A stretch of 64,000 bases of DNA from Noviherbaspirillum sp. L7-7A (GCF_019052805.1 NZ_JAHQRJ010000001.1:1612001-1676000), one strand, 5' to 3'; shown: positions 18,859-26,877, numbered from the stretch's first letter. Notes: generated by a model not told the origin, from the letters alone. Translations and numbers: made by a program.

Positions 18859-19848
18859 TCAGATCTTGGATGTGGAGATCAGCCGCTTCAGCACATCCAG
18901 CACCGAGGTGACCGAGCGCTCGATCTTGGAGAGCCTCTCGTCAAGAAGCTCCATGCTCTCGGCCGTGGTGTCGGCAAAGCCGCGCGGCATGCCGCCCGTA
19001 TAAGCGGGCAAGGCGTTCATTTCCGGCGGTGGCGGCGTGAACTCCTCCTGGATATCCTTGATGACTTCGCCCACCTCCTCGGCGCCGAACTGATGCAGTT
19101 CCTCGAGGTAGCCCATCAGGAACAGCCTGTCGCACAGGGTGTTGATCTTGCGCGGTATGCCGCCGGAATAATCGTAGATGGCCGCATAGGCTTCCGGCGT
19201 GATCACGGGATCGCCCTTCCAGCCCGCCGTCTGCAGGCGGTGCTCGATATAGGCCTGCGTCTCGCCGGCATCCATCGGACCCAGGTGATAGGTGGCGATC
19301 ACGCGCTGGCGCAACTGCTGCATGTCCTCGCTGTGCAGCGTGCGGCGGAATTCCGGCTGCCCGAGAAGGAAGGTCTGCAGCAGCGATTTCTCGTTGGTCT
19401 GGAAGTTCGACAGCATGCGCAGCTCTTCCACCGTCTGCGGCGTCAGGTTCTGCGCTTCATCCACCACCAAGAGCACCCGCTTGCCCTGCTTGTCGCTATA
19501 GCGCAGGAATTGCTCGAACCGGGCCAGCAGGCCGGTCTTGCTCGGGTCGTCGAATGGCAAGCCGAAGGCGGCCACCACCGAGCGCAGCGTATCGTCGGAG
19601 CTCAGGTGGGTGTTGACGATTTGCGCGGCAATGATGCGGTTCGATTCGAGCTTGCGAAACAGGTTGCGCACCAGCGTGGTCTTGCCGGCACCGACTTCGC
19701 CGGTGATGACGATGAAGCCCTCGCCTTGCGAGAGTCCGTATTCGAGATAGGACATGGCGCGCTTGTGGCCTTTGCTGCCGAAAAAGAAATTCGGGTCCGG
19801 CCGCAACTGGAAGGGCTTGGCATGCAGCCCGTAAAAAGATTCATACAT
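18859..19848 (-). CDS. XrtA-associated AAA ATPase
   Basis: A 329-residue soluble ATPase of the ExeA-like group. It opens MYESFYGLHAKPFQLRPDP, has Walker A GEVGAGKTT at 50-58, Walker B RVLLVVDEAQNL near 107-118 and GGIPRKINTLCDRLF as sensor region. The family (TIGR03015, recalled) is a constant member of exosortase A loci. It may power or gate assembly or secretion of the polysaccharide; the partner is unknown. It lies 16 bp after the outer-membrane protein gene and about 60 bp before the deacetylase gene, all on the same strand. The C-terminal 50 residues look like a weak coiled region. Confidence 0.9.
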   Translation of the reverse strand: MYESFYGLHAKPFQLRPDPNFFFGSKGHKRAMSYLEYGLSQGEGFIVITGEVGAGKTTLVRNLFRKLESNRIIAAQIVNTHLSSDDTLRSVVAAFGLPFDDPSKTGLLARFEQFLRYSDKQGKRVLLVVDEAQNLTPQTVEELRMLSNFQTNEKSLLQTFLLGQPEFRRTLHSEDMQQLRQRVIATYHLGPMDAGETQAYIEHRLQTAGWKGDPVITPEAYAAIYDYSGGIPRKINTLCDRLFLMGYLEELHQFGAEEVGEVIKDIQEEFTPPPPEMNALPAYTGGMPRGFADTTAESMELLDERLSKIERSVTSVLDVLKRLISTSKI

Positions 19849-19864
19849 CGATTCAGTCTCTCCG

Positions 19865-21415
19865 CTATAACCGCATGGTCAAGTAGGCCGAGATCGCGTT
19901 TTCGCGGAAATCGGTTCCCGTCTGGCTATACGAGCCCTGGTAGCGGCGCAGCTCGACCGTGCCGGTGGTTTTCGGCGACAGCTGATGCGACAGGCCCAGC
20001 GTGACGAGCGTGTTGTCGTCGGTGCGGTTGCTCAGCAGCGAGGTGGTGCGGTAGTAACGCGCATTCAGGTTCATCGAGGTCAGCGGCGTCAGGCGCAGGT
20101 TCCACAGGCCGCTGATGCCGCGCTGGCGCGACTCGTCGATGAAGAGCTGGTTGCTGGCGGTGAACAAGCCGGCGTTGTCGGAAACGCCCGTCTGCGGACG
20201 GCGCAGGGTGTTATAGACCGACACCAGCACCGTGGACTTGCCGGTATTGAGCGCCACCGAGCCCTGCAGCCGCTTCTGCAGGAAGAAACGGTTGGACAAG
20301 CCGGCATTCGGGTTGGCCAGGGTTGCCGGCAGATTGGTGGCGCGGATGAACGCCTCCACTGCCTGCGCGCGCGCCGTCGGATCCGCGATCGTCGCGGAAA
20401 ACACCTGATCCAGGAAGGCCGTGGTGCTGATTGATCCGGAATCGACCAGCTGCTGCTGGGTGGTGGTGATGTCTTCGTTGTAGCTCAGGTTCCAGGTGGT
20501 ATAGCGGCTGCGATGAACGCCGTTCAGGCTATAGGCATTGCCATAGAAACGGCGTCCGGCAGTAGCAGCCAGGCTGGTGCGGGACGACGGCTTCCAATCG
20601 AAGCCGACGCTCCATGATGCGCCCTTCGGACCGTCGTTGATGCTCTGGTAGGTATAGCGCTCATAGCCGGCCGAGCCGGTCAGGCTGAACTGGTCGGTCA
20701 TCTTGTAGCGCGCTACGCCATTGAGATAATCATTGTCGACTGAACTCAGCGAGTTATAGCTGCTATGGCGGCGCGAAGCCATCACATCCCAGCCCACGAC
20801 GCGGAAGGCATCGCCGCTGTTGACCACCAGATTGAGCAGGTCACTGTTGTAGTTCGCAAAGCCGCCGGTATCGCTGCTCACGCCCTGATGGGTATAGCGC
20901 GCTTCGGCCTGGGCCAGCGAACCGTAGCGCTGGCGAACATAGGGGCTGATCGAATACGTCCGGACTTCGCTGCGGTTATTGATTGCATAGCTGCTGTCCA
21001 GCGCCTGCGGCCCGTACGGCGAAGTGCTGAGGTTGTTGATGCTGGCGTTGCCGTCGACGAACAGCAGGTCGTCGACCAGTTGCGCGGTGCCGCGGGCATT
21101 GAGGTAGTTCTGCAGATTGCTGCTGCCGGCATCGTTGTTGTAGAGGATGCCACGGGCCTGATAGGTGGCCTGGAACTGGGAACGGCGGCCGGTGCCGCTG
21201 AGCGCAAAGCCTGGCATGACTTCCGTGACGAATGCCGACTGCTCACTGCCGGTTGGCGCCAGCCGGATGTTGTCGCTATAGGTTTCACGCAGCGTCAGCG
21301 TGGGGGTAAAACGCACATCAGCCGCCAGCGCGGGCGCCGCCTGCATGCCCAGCACGGCCAGTGCGGCCAGCGCCGCGGGACGACGCACGAATTCTTTACA
21401 TGTGGAACGCGCCAT
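19865..21415 (-). CDS. Predicted outer-membrane beta-barrel protein, PEP-CTERM locus type
   Basis: A 516-residue exported protein with a signal peptide ending about APALAADVRF. The rest is rich in alternating polar/aromatic segments typical of beta strands and ends in a short strand, AYLTMRL. The family (TIGR03016, recalled) is conserved in exosortase A loci and has no proven function; an outer-membrane channel for the polysaccharide is a fair guess. The opening TPTLTLRETYSDNIRLAP resembles surface beta-barrels of capsule systems. The start touches the stop of the autokinase gene, so both are co-translated. Confidence 0.85.
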   Translation of the reverse strand: MARSTCKEFVRRPAALAALAVLGMQAAPALAADVRFTPTLTLRETYSDNIRLAPTGSEQSAFVTEVMPGFALSGTGRRSQFQATYQARGILYNNDAGSSNLQNYLNARGTAQLVDDLLFVDGNASINNLSTSPYGPQALDSSYAINNRSEVRTYSISPYVRQRYGSLAQAEARYTHQGVSSDTGGFANYNSDLLNLVVNSGDAFRVVGWDVMASRRHSSYNSLSSVDNDYLNGVARYKMTDQFSLTGSAGYERYTYQSINDGPKGASWSVGFDWKPSSRTSLAATAGRRFYGNAYSLNGVHRSRYTTWNLSYNEDITTTQQQLVDSGSISTTAFLDQVFSATIADPTARAQAVEAFIRATNLPATLANPNAGLSNRFFLQKRLQGSVALNTGKSTVLVSVYNTLRRPQTGVSDNAGLFTASNQLFIDESRQRGISGLWNLRLTPLTSMNLNARYYRTTSLLSNRTDDNTLVTLGLSHQLSPKTTGTVELRRYQGSYSQTGTDFRENAISAYLTMRL

Positions 21416-22320
21416 CAGTTGTATCCATACCCATAGCTGTTGCCGGAAAACGCCTTGGTCTTGTTGTACACCAGGCTGACGTTGTTATCGCTGCCGAGCT
21501 GGCGCAGCGCATCTTTCACCGCATGCTGGGTCGTGGTTTCTGCCTCGACCACCATCACGATCTGTCCCATGTGGCTGGCCAGCACCTTGGCCTCGGTCGT
21601 CATCAGGAGCGGGGGCGAATCGAAGATCACGATACGGTCAGGGTAGCGGCGCGCAATGTCGTCAAGCAGGTTGCTCATCGACAGGCTGGCCAGCAGCTCG
21701 GTGGAATTCTTGTGGGGCTGGCCCGCGGGCAGAATGCGCAGCGTGTCGACATTGGTGCGCAGCATGACGTCCGACAGATCGAGCTTGTCATTGAGCAGCA
21801 CATCCATGAGGCCTTCGGTGGCTTCAATGCCGAGATAGCGCGGCACCGACGGGCGCGCCACATCGGCGTCGACCAGCAGCACGGTATGGTCCATCTCCAT
21901 GGCAATGCTCATTGCCAGATTGATGGCGCAGAAGGTCTTGCCCTCGCCTGGCAGCGCACTGGTAACCATGATCAGGTTGTTGTGGCGTTCCACGCCGCCG
22001 CCCTTGGACAGCGCATGCTTGATCAGGGGACGCTTGATCATCCGGAATTCCTCGGCCACCGGCGTGCGTCCGCCTTCCGGCGTCACCATGCCCAGCCTGT
22101 GCAGCTGTTCCAGGTTGATCTCCACGCGCCGGCTCGGCTGGCCGCTGGGCTGCCGCATCTCGGGCATGGGCTCATGTTGCGGCGCATAGGCAACCGCCGC
22201 TTCCACCACGGGATCGTGGTGACCGAAGTCGCGGGCCAGCGGGTTGTCGATGTCGTGTACGGGTGGCTTGTCCACCTTGTTGCGGTCAAGCCGGCCAGCG
22301 GCTTTTTCAATAATGCTCAC
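21415..22320 (-). CDS. XrtA-associated tyrosine autokinase
   Basis: A cytoplasmic BY-kinase of 301 residues when started at GTG 22320 (MSIIEKAAGRLD), which fits the family and follows GGGAG by 5 nt. A TTG 12 bp upstream is less likely. The ATP-binding motifs are Walker A SALPGEGKT, Walker A' LLVDADVARPS and Walker B IVIFDSPP. The C-terminus ends in a short tyrosine cluster (YGYGYN), the autophosphorylation site of such kinases. It acts with the membrane chain-length protein encoded immediately upstream, forming the split two-protein kinase arrangement. Phosphorylation cycles should set polymer length and export. Confidence 0.92.
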   Translation of the reverse strand: MSIIEKAAGRLDRNKVDKPPVHDIDNPLARDFGHHDPVVEAAVAYAPQHEPMPEMRQPSGQPSRRVEINLEQLHRLGMVTPEGGRTPVAEEFRMIKRPLIKHALSKGGGVERHNNLIMVTSALPGEGKTFCAINLAMSIAMEMDHTVLLVDADVARPSVPRYLGIEATEGLMDVLLNDKLDLSDVMLRTNVDTLRILPAGQPHKNSTELLASLSMSNLLDDIARRYPDRIVIFDSPPLLMTTEAKVLASHMGQIVMVVEAETTTQHAVKDALRQLGSDNNVSLVYNKTKAFSGNSYGYGYN

Positions 22321-22394
22321 GCTTTCTCCCAATCGTATTCAATGCAATGCATCCGAAGCTGTTGCAGCGCGGCCAGGCCGCGCTGATATCGTCG

Positions 22395-23909
22395 TCAGGC
22401 CGTTAGCAGCATGCGCGCCATCACCCCGGCATACAGCGTGATCAGCACCGCCAGGGAAGCGCCGAAAGCGTAGAAACTGCGCTTGCGCTTTGCCCTTTCA
22501 TGGTCGGTCCAGTTCATCGAGACCGAACCCAGAATAGGCAGACCGGTCGATTCGCGCAGCCCATGCTGGCTGAGATAGGTCGGACGCAGCTGGCTCATCA
22601 GCAGCGCGATCGCAATGCCGGCAATCAGGGCGCCGACGAACACCAGGGAGGCCAGGCGCAGACGGTTCGGGCCGGCCGGCGTCAGTGGCACGGTTGGCGG
22701 ATCCACCACGCGGAACTTCACCATGTCGGTGGTGTTGGACAGGTCGCCGGACAGGCGGGCCGACTCGCGCCGCGCAACCAGCTGGGAATAATTTTCCTTG
22801 TTGACCTGATAGTCGCGGTTGAGCTGTGCCAGCTGGGTTTCGAGCTCGGGCCCGTTGACGCTCTGCGTCTTCAGGCGATCGTAACGTGCGGTGTATTCAT
22901 CCACCCGGGCGCGCATCGATGCCACCCGTGCCTCGGCCGTCGACAGCGACACATTCAGCTGCTGCAGCATCGGGCTGTAATTGGCGCCACGGTCGCCACC
23001 CGGCTTGGCGGTTTTCGCGTCCTCCGCCCGCTGGGTTTCCAGCTGCTTGATCAGGCGCTTAGTGGAAATGATGTCCGGATGCTGCTCGGTGAACTGCATG
23101 CGCATCGTATCGAGGTTCTTCTGCAGCGTCAGGATGCGGGCGTCCAGCTCAGGATTGACCGCCACCGCGCCATTCGGTCCGGTGCCATTGCCATAGATCT
23201 GGGTCTGGATCGCATTGCGCGCCTGCTCCGCCTCGCGCAGATCGAGGCGCGCCTGGTTCAGCGCATCGCTTGCGGCCTGCACCTGGGTGCCATAGTCGCC
23301 GCCCTGTGGCAGCGAGCCGCTGTGCTTGATCTTGAAGTCCTTCAGCGCATTCTCGGCCGCCACCAGCTTGGCTTCATAATTCTTGATCTGCTCGTCCAGG
23401 AACTGGATGGCCTTGTCGGAATCGTTCTTCTTGTCGCCAAAACTGCCTTCGACAAAGATTGTCAGCAATGACTGCACCACGTCCTTGGCCACCCGCGGAT
23501 TCTCGTTGCTGTAGGAGAGCGTGTAGATGTCGTCACGGCCGGTGCCAACGATCTTGATCTGCTTCATCAGGTCGTTGAGCAGCTCCTCCTTTTCCTTGGG
23601 CGTCTTGGCCTTGATGTCGAGGTCCACCATGCGCATGACCTTTTCCACATTGGGACGGCTCAGCAGGGTGCGGCTCATGATGGACACCTGCTGCTCGACA
23701 TTGGGCAGCGTGGTCATGCCGGCCATCAGCGGCTTCAGGATGCTCTGGGTGTCGACAAAGACACGGGCGGATGCCTGGTAATCGTCGGGCAGCGTATAGA
23801 CGCGTACCCAGCCGGCCAATGCTACCGCCCAGGCCACGATCACAGCGTGCCACCGGTATTTCCATACGCCCTTTAACAGGAAGAGCACCTGGTTGATCGT
23901 TTCTTCCAT
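22395..23909 (-). CDS. Wzz-type polysaccharide chain-length determinant, XrtA-associated
   Basis: A 504-residue inner-membrane polysaccharide co-polymerase. One N-terminal helix (about residues 20-35) and a C-terminal helix pair flank a large periplasmic coiled-coil domain (about 170-370, with repeated heptads such as LDEQIKNYEAKLVAAENAL). The proline-rich FRVVDPPTVPLTPAGPNRLR precedes the second membrane segment, as in Wzz proteins. A last helix ends the protein near LITLYAGVMARML. It controls chain length and activates the neighbouring kinase. It is separated from the export lipoprotein gene by a 353-bp AT-rich gap that holds a sigma-54-like promoter. Confidence 0.92.
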   Translation of the reverse strand: MEETINQVLFLLKGVWKYRWHAVIVAWAVALAGWVRVYTLPDDYQASARVFVDTQSILKPLMAGMTTLPNVEQQVSIMSRTLLSRPNVEKVMRMVDLDIKAKTPKEKEELLNDLMKQIKIVGTGRDDIYTLSYSNENPRVAKDVVQSLLTIFVEGSFGDKKNDSDKAIQFLDEQIKNYEAKLVAAENALKDFKIKHSGSLPQGGDYGTQVQAASDALNQARLDLREAEQARNAIQTQIYGNGTGPNGAVAVNPELDARILTLQKNLDTMRMQFTEQHPDIISTKRLIKQLETQRAEDAKTAKPGGDRGANYSPMLQQLNVSLSTAEARVASMRARVDEYTARYDRLKTQSVNGPELETQLAQLNRDYQVNKENYSQLVARRESARLSGDLSNTTDMVKFRVVDPPTVPLTPAGPNRLRLASLVFVGALIAGIAIALLMSQLRPTYLSQHGLRESTGLPILGSVSMNWTDHERAKRKRSFYAFGASLAVLITLYAGVMARMLLTA

Positions 23910-24262
23910 TTCTACCTCTCCATCTATCTGCCGCTAACCGACGTTCCCTTGGTTTTCATATTGCATTGCCGCATGACCATTGCGGATGATGAAAAACCGG
24001 AACAATGGGTGAAATTATACGTTTGCCACCAAGGCGCGACTTAACAAACCTCTGTTATTTAAACAATCTGCGCCGCAACATTATGGCCATTTACAAAACG
24101 ATCGGGGATGTTGAATCAATCCGTAACAATTTATTTTAAGCAATTTTTCTGCTTGCATACGGAGTTTATTTCTTTACAGGAAGGGCCGCCTTGTCCTGAG
24201 TCGTGTTCCGTTGCCGTGCATCGACCGTTCAATGCAGCCCTTCATGGCTGTTTCGAGTTCTA
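23910..24262 (-). promoter_or_regulatory. AT-rich intergenic regulatory region upstream of the chain-length gene
   Basis: No gene is seen in these 353 bp. Reading leftward, a GG-N10-GC element lies at 24075-24089 (listed separately) and a TATAAT hexamer at 24014-24019. The TATAAT has no acceptable -35 at 16-18 bp, so it is a weak sigma-70 candidate. The leader from the -24/-12 element to the ATG would be about 155 nt. Confidence 0.5.
24075..24089 (-). promoter_or_regulatory. Candidate sigma-54 (-24/-12) promoter of the chain-length gene
   Basis: On the minus strand the sequence reads TGGCCA, five bases, then TTGC. The invariant GG (24088-24087) and GC (24076-24075) are separated by exactly 10 nt, as in sigma-54 promoters (consensus TGGCAC-N5-TTGC). 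Exosortase A loci commonly encode a PrsK/PrsR pair of which PrsR is a sigma-54 activator, which makes such a site plausible here. Those regulators are not inside this window. Confidence 0.5.
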
Positions 24263-24901
24263 TTAGAAGAAGCTTTCCGGTATCACCAGAATGTCGCCTG
24301 GACGCATCGCCGCGTTTGCCGACAGGTCGCCGCGCTTGATCAGGTCATTCAGTCGTACCGAATAGGTCTGCTGTTTTCCATCCACATTACGCACGATGAC
24401 CGCGCGATTTCCAGACGCAAACTCGGTGACGCCGCCGACTGCGATCAGCACATCCATCAGCGACATGTTTTCACGGTATGGCAGGGCCTGCGGCTTGGCT
24501 GCCTGGCCGATCACGCGGATTTGCTCGCTGTAGGGACCGACGAAACCGGTCACGATCACGGTAACGATAGGCTGCTGGATATATTTCTCCAGCGACTTTT
24601 CCATGTCGCGGGCGAGCTGGGTCGCGGTCTTGCCGCTGGCATTCATGTCCTGCACCAGGGGCGTGGTGATCTTGCCATCCGGACGCACCGGCACGCTCAG
24701 GGAAACTTCCGGGTTGCGCCAGACAGTGATGTTGACCGTATCGCCGGGGCCGATCAGATACTCATGCTTGGGCGACTCGGTGCGGTCGGCCGACAGGGAT
24801 GGATAGTCCGGCGTGGTCACGCAGCCGGTCAGGGCCAGCATTGCGCCGATCAATGCGACACTGGCGGTCCGCCTGATGAGATGGTCTTGTTTGAACTTCA
24901 A
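24263..24901 (-). CDS. Exopolysaccharide export outer-membrane lipoprotein (Wza-like)
   Basis: A 212-residue lipoprotein begun by TTG at 24901, supported by AAGGAG 8 nt ahead. The next in-frame ATG lies within the signal peptide, so it would lose the positively charged start. The lipobox is LTGC around residue 26. A Poly_export domain follows (EYLIGPGDTVNITVWRNPE, VRPDGKITTPLV), and then one SLBB-like domain (IRVIGQAAKPQALPY) ending in MRPGDILVIPESFF. It is shorter than Wza and matches the exosortase-linked export family (TIGR03027, recalled). It should form the periplasmic and outer-membrane exit path. It is the first gene of the leftward export and assembly run. Confidence 0.92.
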   Translation of the reverse strand: MKFKQDHLIRRTASVALIGAMLALTGCVTTPDYPSLSADRTESPKHEYLIGPGDTVNITVWRNPEVSLSVPVRPDGKITTPLVQDMNASGKTATQLARDMEKSLEKYIQQPIVTVIVTGFVGPYSEQIRVIGQAAKPQALPYRENMSLMDVLIAVGGVTEFASGNRAVIVRNVDGKQQTYSVRLNDLIKRGDLSANAAMRPGDILVIPESFF

Positions 24902-25002
24902 TTGGTCTTCTCCTTGCTTTATGGGTAAATGCGCTCCGGGCGGATGCGGCAGGAAATCTGGTTGGGCTGTGAAGAGAAACGAAACTTGCCGTTCTGTTAC
25001 GC

Positions 25003-25017
25003 GCGGTTAGCATGCCA
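25003..25017 (-). promoter_or_regulatory. Weaker sigma-54-like element upstream of the export lipoprotein
   Basis: Reading leftward, TGGCAT is followed by five bases and CCGC, giving GG-N10-GC spacing. The -24 half is close to consensus, but the -12 half has CC in place of TT. An AT-rich run with seven T's lies just upstream. The leader to the TTG start would be about 90 nt. Confidence 0.35.
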
Positions 25018-25079
25018 TAAACAAAAAAATTGGCATAGAGTAATTTTGTATTTTCGGCCACTTTCTGAGGACGATCAAA

Positions 25080-25106
25080 GCAAGGCCTCGCCAATTGAGG
25101 CCTTGC
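25080..25106 (-). terminator. Hairpin after the polyglycine lipoprotein gene
   Basis: A perfect 10-bp stem (25080-25089 with 25097-25106) with a 7-nt loop lies 44 bp past the lipoprotein stop. On the minus strand it is followed only by TTTG, so termination is likely but the T-tract is short. Confidence 0.55.
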
Positions 25107-25150
25107 ATTACCGCAACTTATTGCAACTTGCCAAATACAATGGCTAACGA

Positions 25151-26188
25151 TCAGTTCTTGACGACATTCACAAGATCAATAGTTGTGTCTGTCAGGAAAA
25201 ATTGCGCCACGTTGCTTGCCGGTGCGCCAAGCGGATAGGTCCTTTGTCCGCTGTATTTCACATTGCGCCCGAGGATCGGATCAAACCATACCGTCACTTT
25301 CTGTTGATATCCCCGTCCTGGAAGACGTGTATCGGTACTATTGCTGACTACCGTATTAGTTTCTATGCGGAATGCCTTGAATACGCCACCAGCAGTGGTG
25401 ACCTGTTCGTAGGCGCCGACAGTTGCACTGAACGTCTCAAGCTGGCTATCGGTGGCGCAAGTAGTCGTCCAGTTGCTGTTATAGACTTTGCCTTGGAACA
25501 GCGGGAACTCCAGTAGTTTCTCTTCCGGATTGAAACGCGCATCCTTGCAGCCGTTCGGATCGTTCGCTGTTGCCTGATAGCCGACGCGATTGCCACGGCT
25601 ATTGAAATTCACGATGGACATGACCGTCGGTCCCGGATTCACAAATTCCTCATTCCAGCCAGTTGCTGTAACTGCAGTGACGACGTGCGTGGATAGTGGA
25701 AATGGCACTGTGGTTCCAGCCAATGTCTTGTCCGTTTCAGCGTAGGTGAAACGATCGCCGACTTTGGGAGTGACTGCTCCGAAGCTTGTATCGCTGCTGC
25801 TGACCGTAATGGTTACACCGGCAGTATTCAGAGGATTGGTCGACTGTGCAAACACCCTCTTTGCAATCGTATGCTGAGAAGTGGTGAACCGAGCGCGGTA
25901 GTTGGTCGCCGTATTGGCGAGCACTTCTGCACTGGCGACGCCATTGTCGGTGGTAAGCACCGTGGACGGCGCGGAAGCGATGATCTCCACATCCTGCCCA
26001 GTGGTAAGGCCCAGTACCTTGCTTTCGCCTGGCTTGACGACGAAGTTGGGAACATCCACGCCATTAATCCGCGCTGTAAGCTGATACGCCACGGTCGTAT
26101 CCCCGCCTCCTCCTCCGCCGCCGCCTCCCCCTCCGCAAGCCACAAGGGATGCGCCCAGGAACGTAATGGTCAGTAATTTTAGTTTCAT
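25151..26188 (-). CDS. Putative lipoprotein with an 11-glycine linker, function unknown
   Basis: From the ATG at 26188 this is a 345-residue lipoprotein. The signal peptide MKLKLLTITFLGASLVAC ends in lipobox LVAC with Cys18. Eleven glycines follow at once, encoded by a mixture of GGA, GGG and GGC codons. The mature part is rich in T, V and N and looks like beta-sandwich repeats. A region near residues 190-260 has CKDARFNPEEKLLEF and CATDSQLETF. No family was recognised. Upstream in-frame codons would extend it by 69 residues but would bury the signal peptide. It stands alone between the polysaccharide locus and the tRNA genes. Confidence 0.8.
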   Translation of the reverse strand: MKLKLLTITFLGASLVACGGGGGGGGGGGDTTVAYQLTARINGVDVPNFVVKPGESKVLGLTTGQDVEIIASAPSTVLTTDNGVASAEVLANTATNYRARFTTSQHTIAKRVFAQSTNPLNTAGVTITVSSSDTSFGAVTPKVGDRFTYAETDKTLAGTTVPFPLSTHVVTAVTATGWNEEFVNPGPTVMSIVNFNSRGNRVGYQATANDPNGCKDARFNPEEKLLEFPLFQGKVYNSNWTTTCATDSQLETFSATVGAYEQVTTAGGVFKAFRIETNTVVSNSTDTRLPGRGYQQKVTVWFDPILGRNVKYSGQRTYPLGAPASNVAQFFLTDTTIDLVNVVKN

Positions 26189-26341
26189 GGTTGTCTCTTT
26201 TTCCGAAAAAGTGTCTGCGATCTCGTGTTTGAATCGCCTCCCCGCATGCCAGCGCGTTCCGGAGATCGCTCTGTCAGTGCTCAGCGCGGATTCAGTATGT
26301 ACAGATTTTTTGATACGGACTTGAGGACAAACAATAGACTC

Positions 26342-26389
26342 TTCGACAACATTTGTATGTGCGGAAACCCGCACAGAAACATTGTCGAA
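26342..26389. repeat. Nested inverted repeat upstream of the lipoprotein gene
   Basis: An 8-bp outer stem (TTCGACAA at 26342-26349 with TTGTCGAA at 26382-26389) encloses a 7-bp inner stem (TGTGCGG at 26358-26364 with CCGCACA at 26369-26375) with a 4-nt loop. No T-tract follows. It may be an operator, a structured leader or a small-RNA remnant. Confidence 0.5.
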
Positions 26390-26424
26390 ACGCAAATCCG
26401 GCAGCAGAAGAAACAGGAGGAAAC

Positions 26425-26455
26425 AAAAAAGCCGACCTGTTCCGGTCGGCTTTTT
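26425..26455. terminator. Intrinsic terminator after the tRNA-Val gene
   Basis: GCCGACC (26431-26437) and GGTCGGC (26444-26450) form a 7-bp stem with a 6-nt loop, extended by six A's on one side and five T's on the other. It works in both directions, but its place suits the leftward tRNA transcript. Confidence 0.85.
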
Positions 26456-26478
26456 CAGGCAGGTGTGCTGCTAGATTC

Positions 26479-26555
26479 TGGTAGGCGCGAGTGGATTCGA
26501 ACCAATGACCCCTACCATGTGAAGGTAGTGCTCTAACCAGCTGAGCTACGCGCCT
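26479..26555 (-). tRNA. tRNA-Val (anticodon CAC)
   Basis: Read on the minus strand, the cloverleaf has a 7-bp acceptor stem (AGGCGCG with CGCGCCT), anticodon stem CTACC/GGTAG and loop TTCACAT giving anticodon CAC. The T-arm contains GGTTCGAATCC. The 3' CCA is encoded (26479-26481). It decodes GUG valine codons. It follows tRNA-Cys by 18 bp and precedes a strong terminator. Confidence 0.93.
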
Positions 26556-26573
26556 GGCGAGTCAAGAAGAGGA

Positions 26574-26647
26574 TGGAGGCGGGGGTCGGGATCGAACCGG
26601 CGTACACGGCTTTGCAGGCCGCTGCATAACCACTTTGCTACCCCGCC
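26574..26647 (-). tRNA. tRNA-Cys (anticodon GCA)
   Basis: On the minus strand, acceptor GGCGGGG pairs with CCCCGCC, the anticodon stem is GCGGC/GCCGT and the loop CTGCAAA gives anticodon GCA. The T-arm has GGTTCGATCCC and CCA is encoded. The 18-bp spacing suggests that it shares a transcript with tRNA-Val. Confidence 0.95.
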
Positions 26648-26720
26648 ATTGACTCAATGACTGTACTGCCTTGCTGCTTTCGCCACCGTGCATTTCGTTG
26701 CAGCACGTTGACGAGGCGTG

Positions 26721-26726
26721 ATTATA
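26721..26726 (-). promoter_or_regulatory. Candidate -10 element for the Cys-Val tRNA transcript
   Basis: TATAAT on the minus strand lies about 75 bp ahead of tRNA-Cys and just after the terminator of the preceding tRNA-Gly unit. No good -35 hexamer is seen at 16-18 bp, so the call rests on the -10 and its position. Confidence 0.4.
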
Positions 26727-26841
26727 CGCATTTCTCGACAGACGTACAGCCCAGGCAGGCATTTTTATTCAGACAAGAAAGCATCTGTTTTATTCGATGC
26801 TAAAACGCCCCGCCAATCCATGTATGCGGCCAGCCAAAAAC

Positions 26842-26871
26842 AAAAAAGGAAGCCCTTTCGGACTTCCCTTT
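26842..26871 (-). terminator. Terminator of the left tRNA-Gly unit
   Basis: On the minus strand a stem of about 12 bp with two G-T pairs and a GAAA loop is followed by six T's. It begins 7 nt after the encoded CCA of the leftmost tRNA-Gly. Confidence 0.75.
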
Positions 26872-26877
26872 CCAATC

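Noticed and set aside
24014-24019. TATAAT as a sigma-70 promoter of the chain-length gene
   Set aside because: No acceptable -35 at 16-18 bp. The GG-N10-GC element upstream in the same gap is the better candidate.
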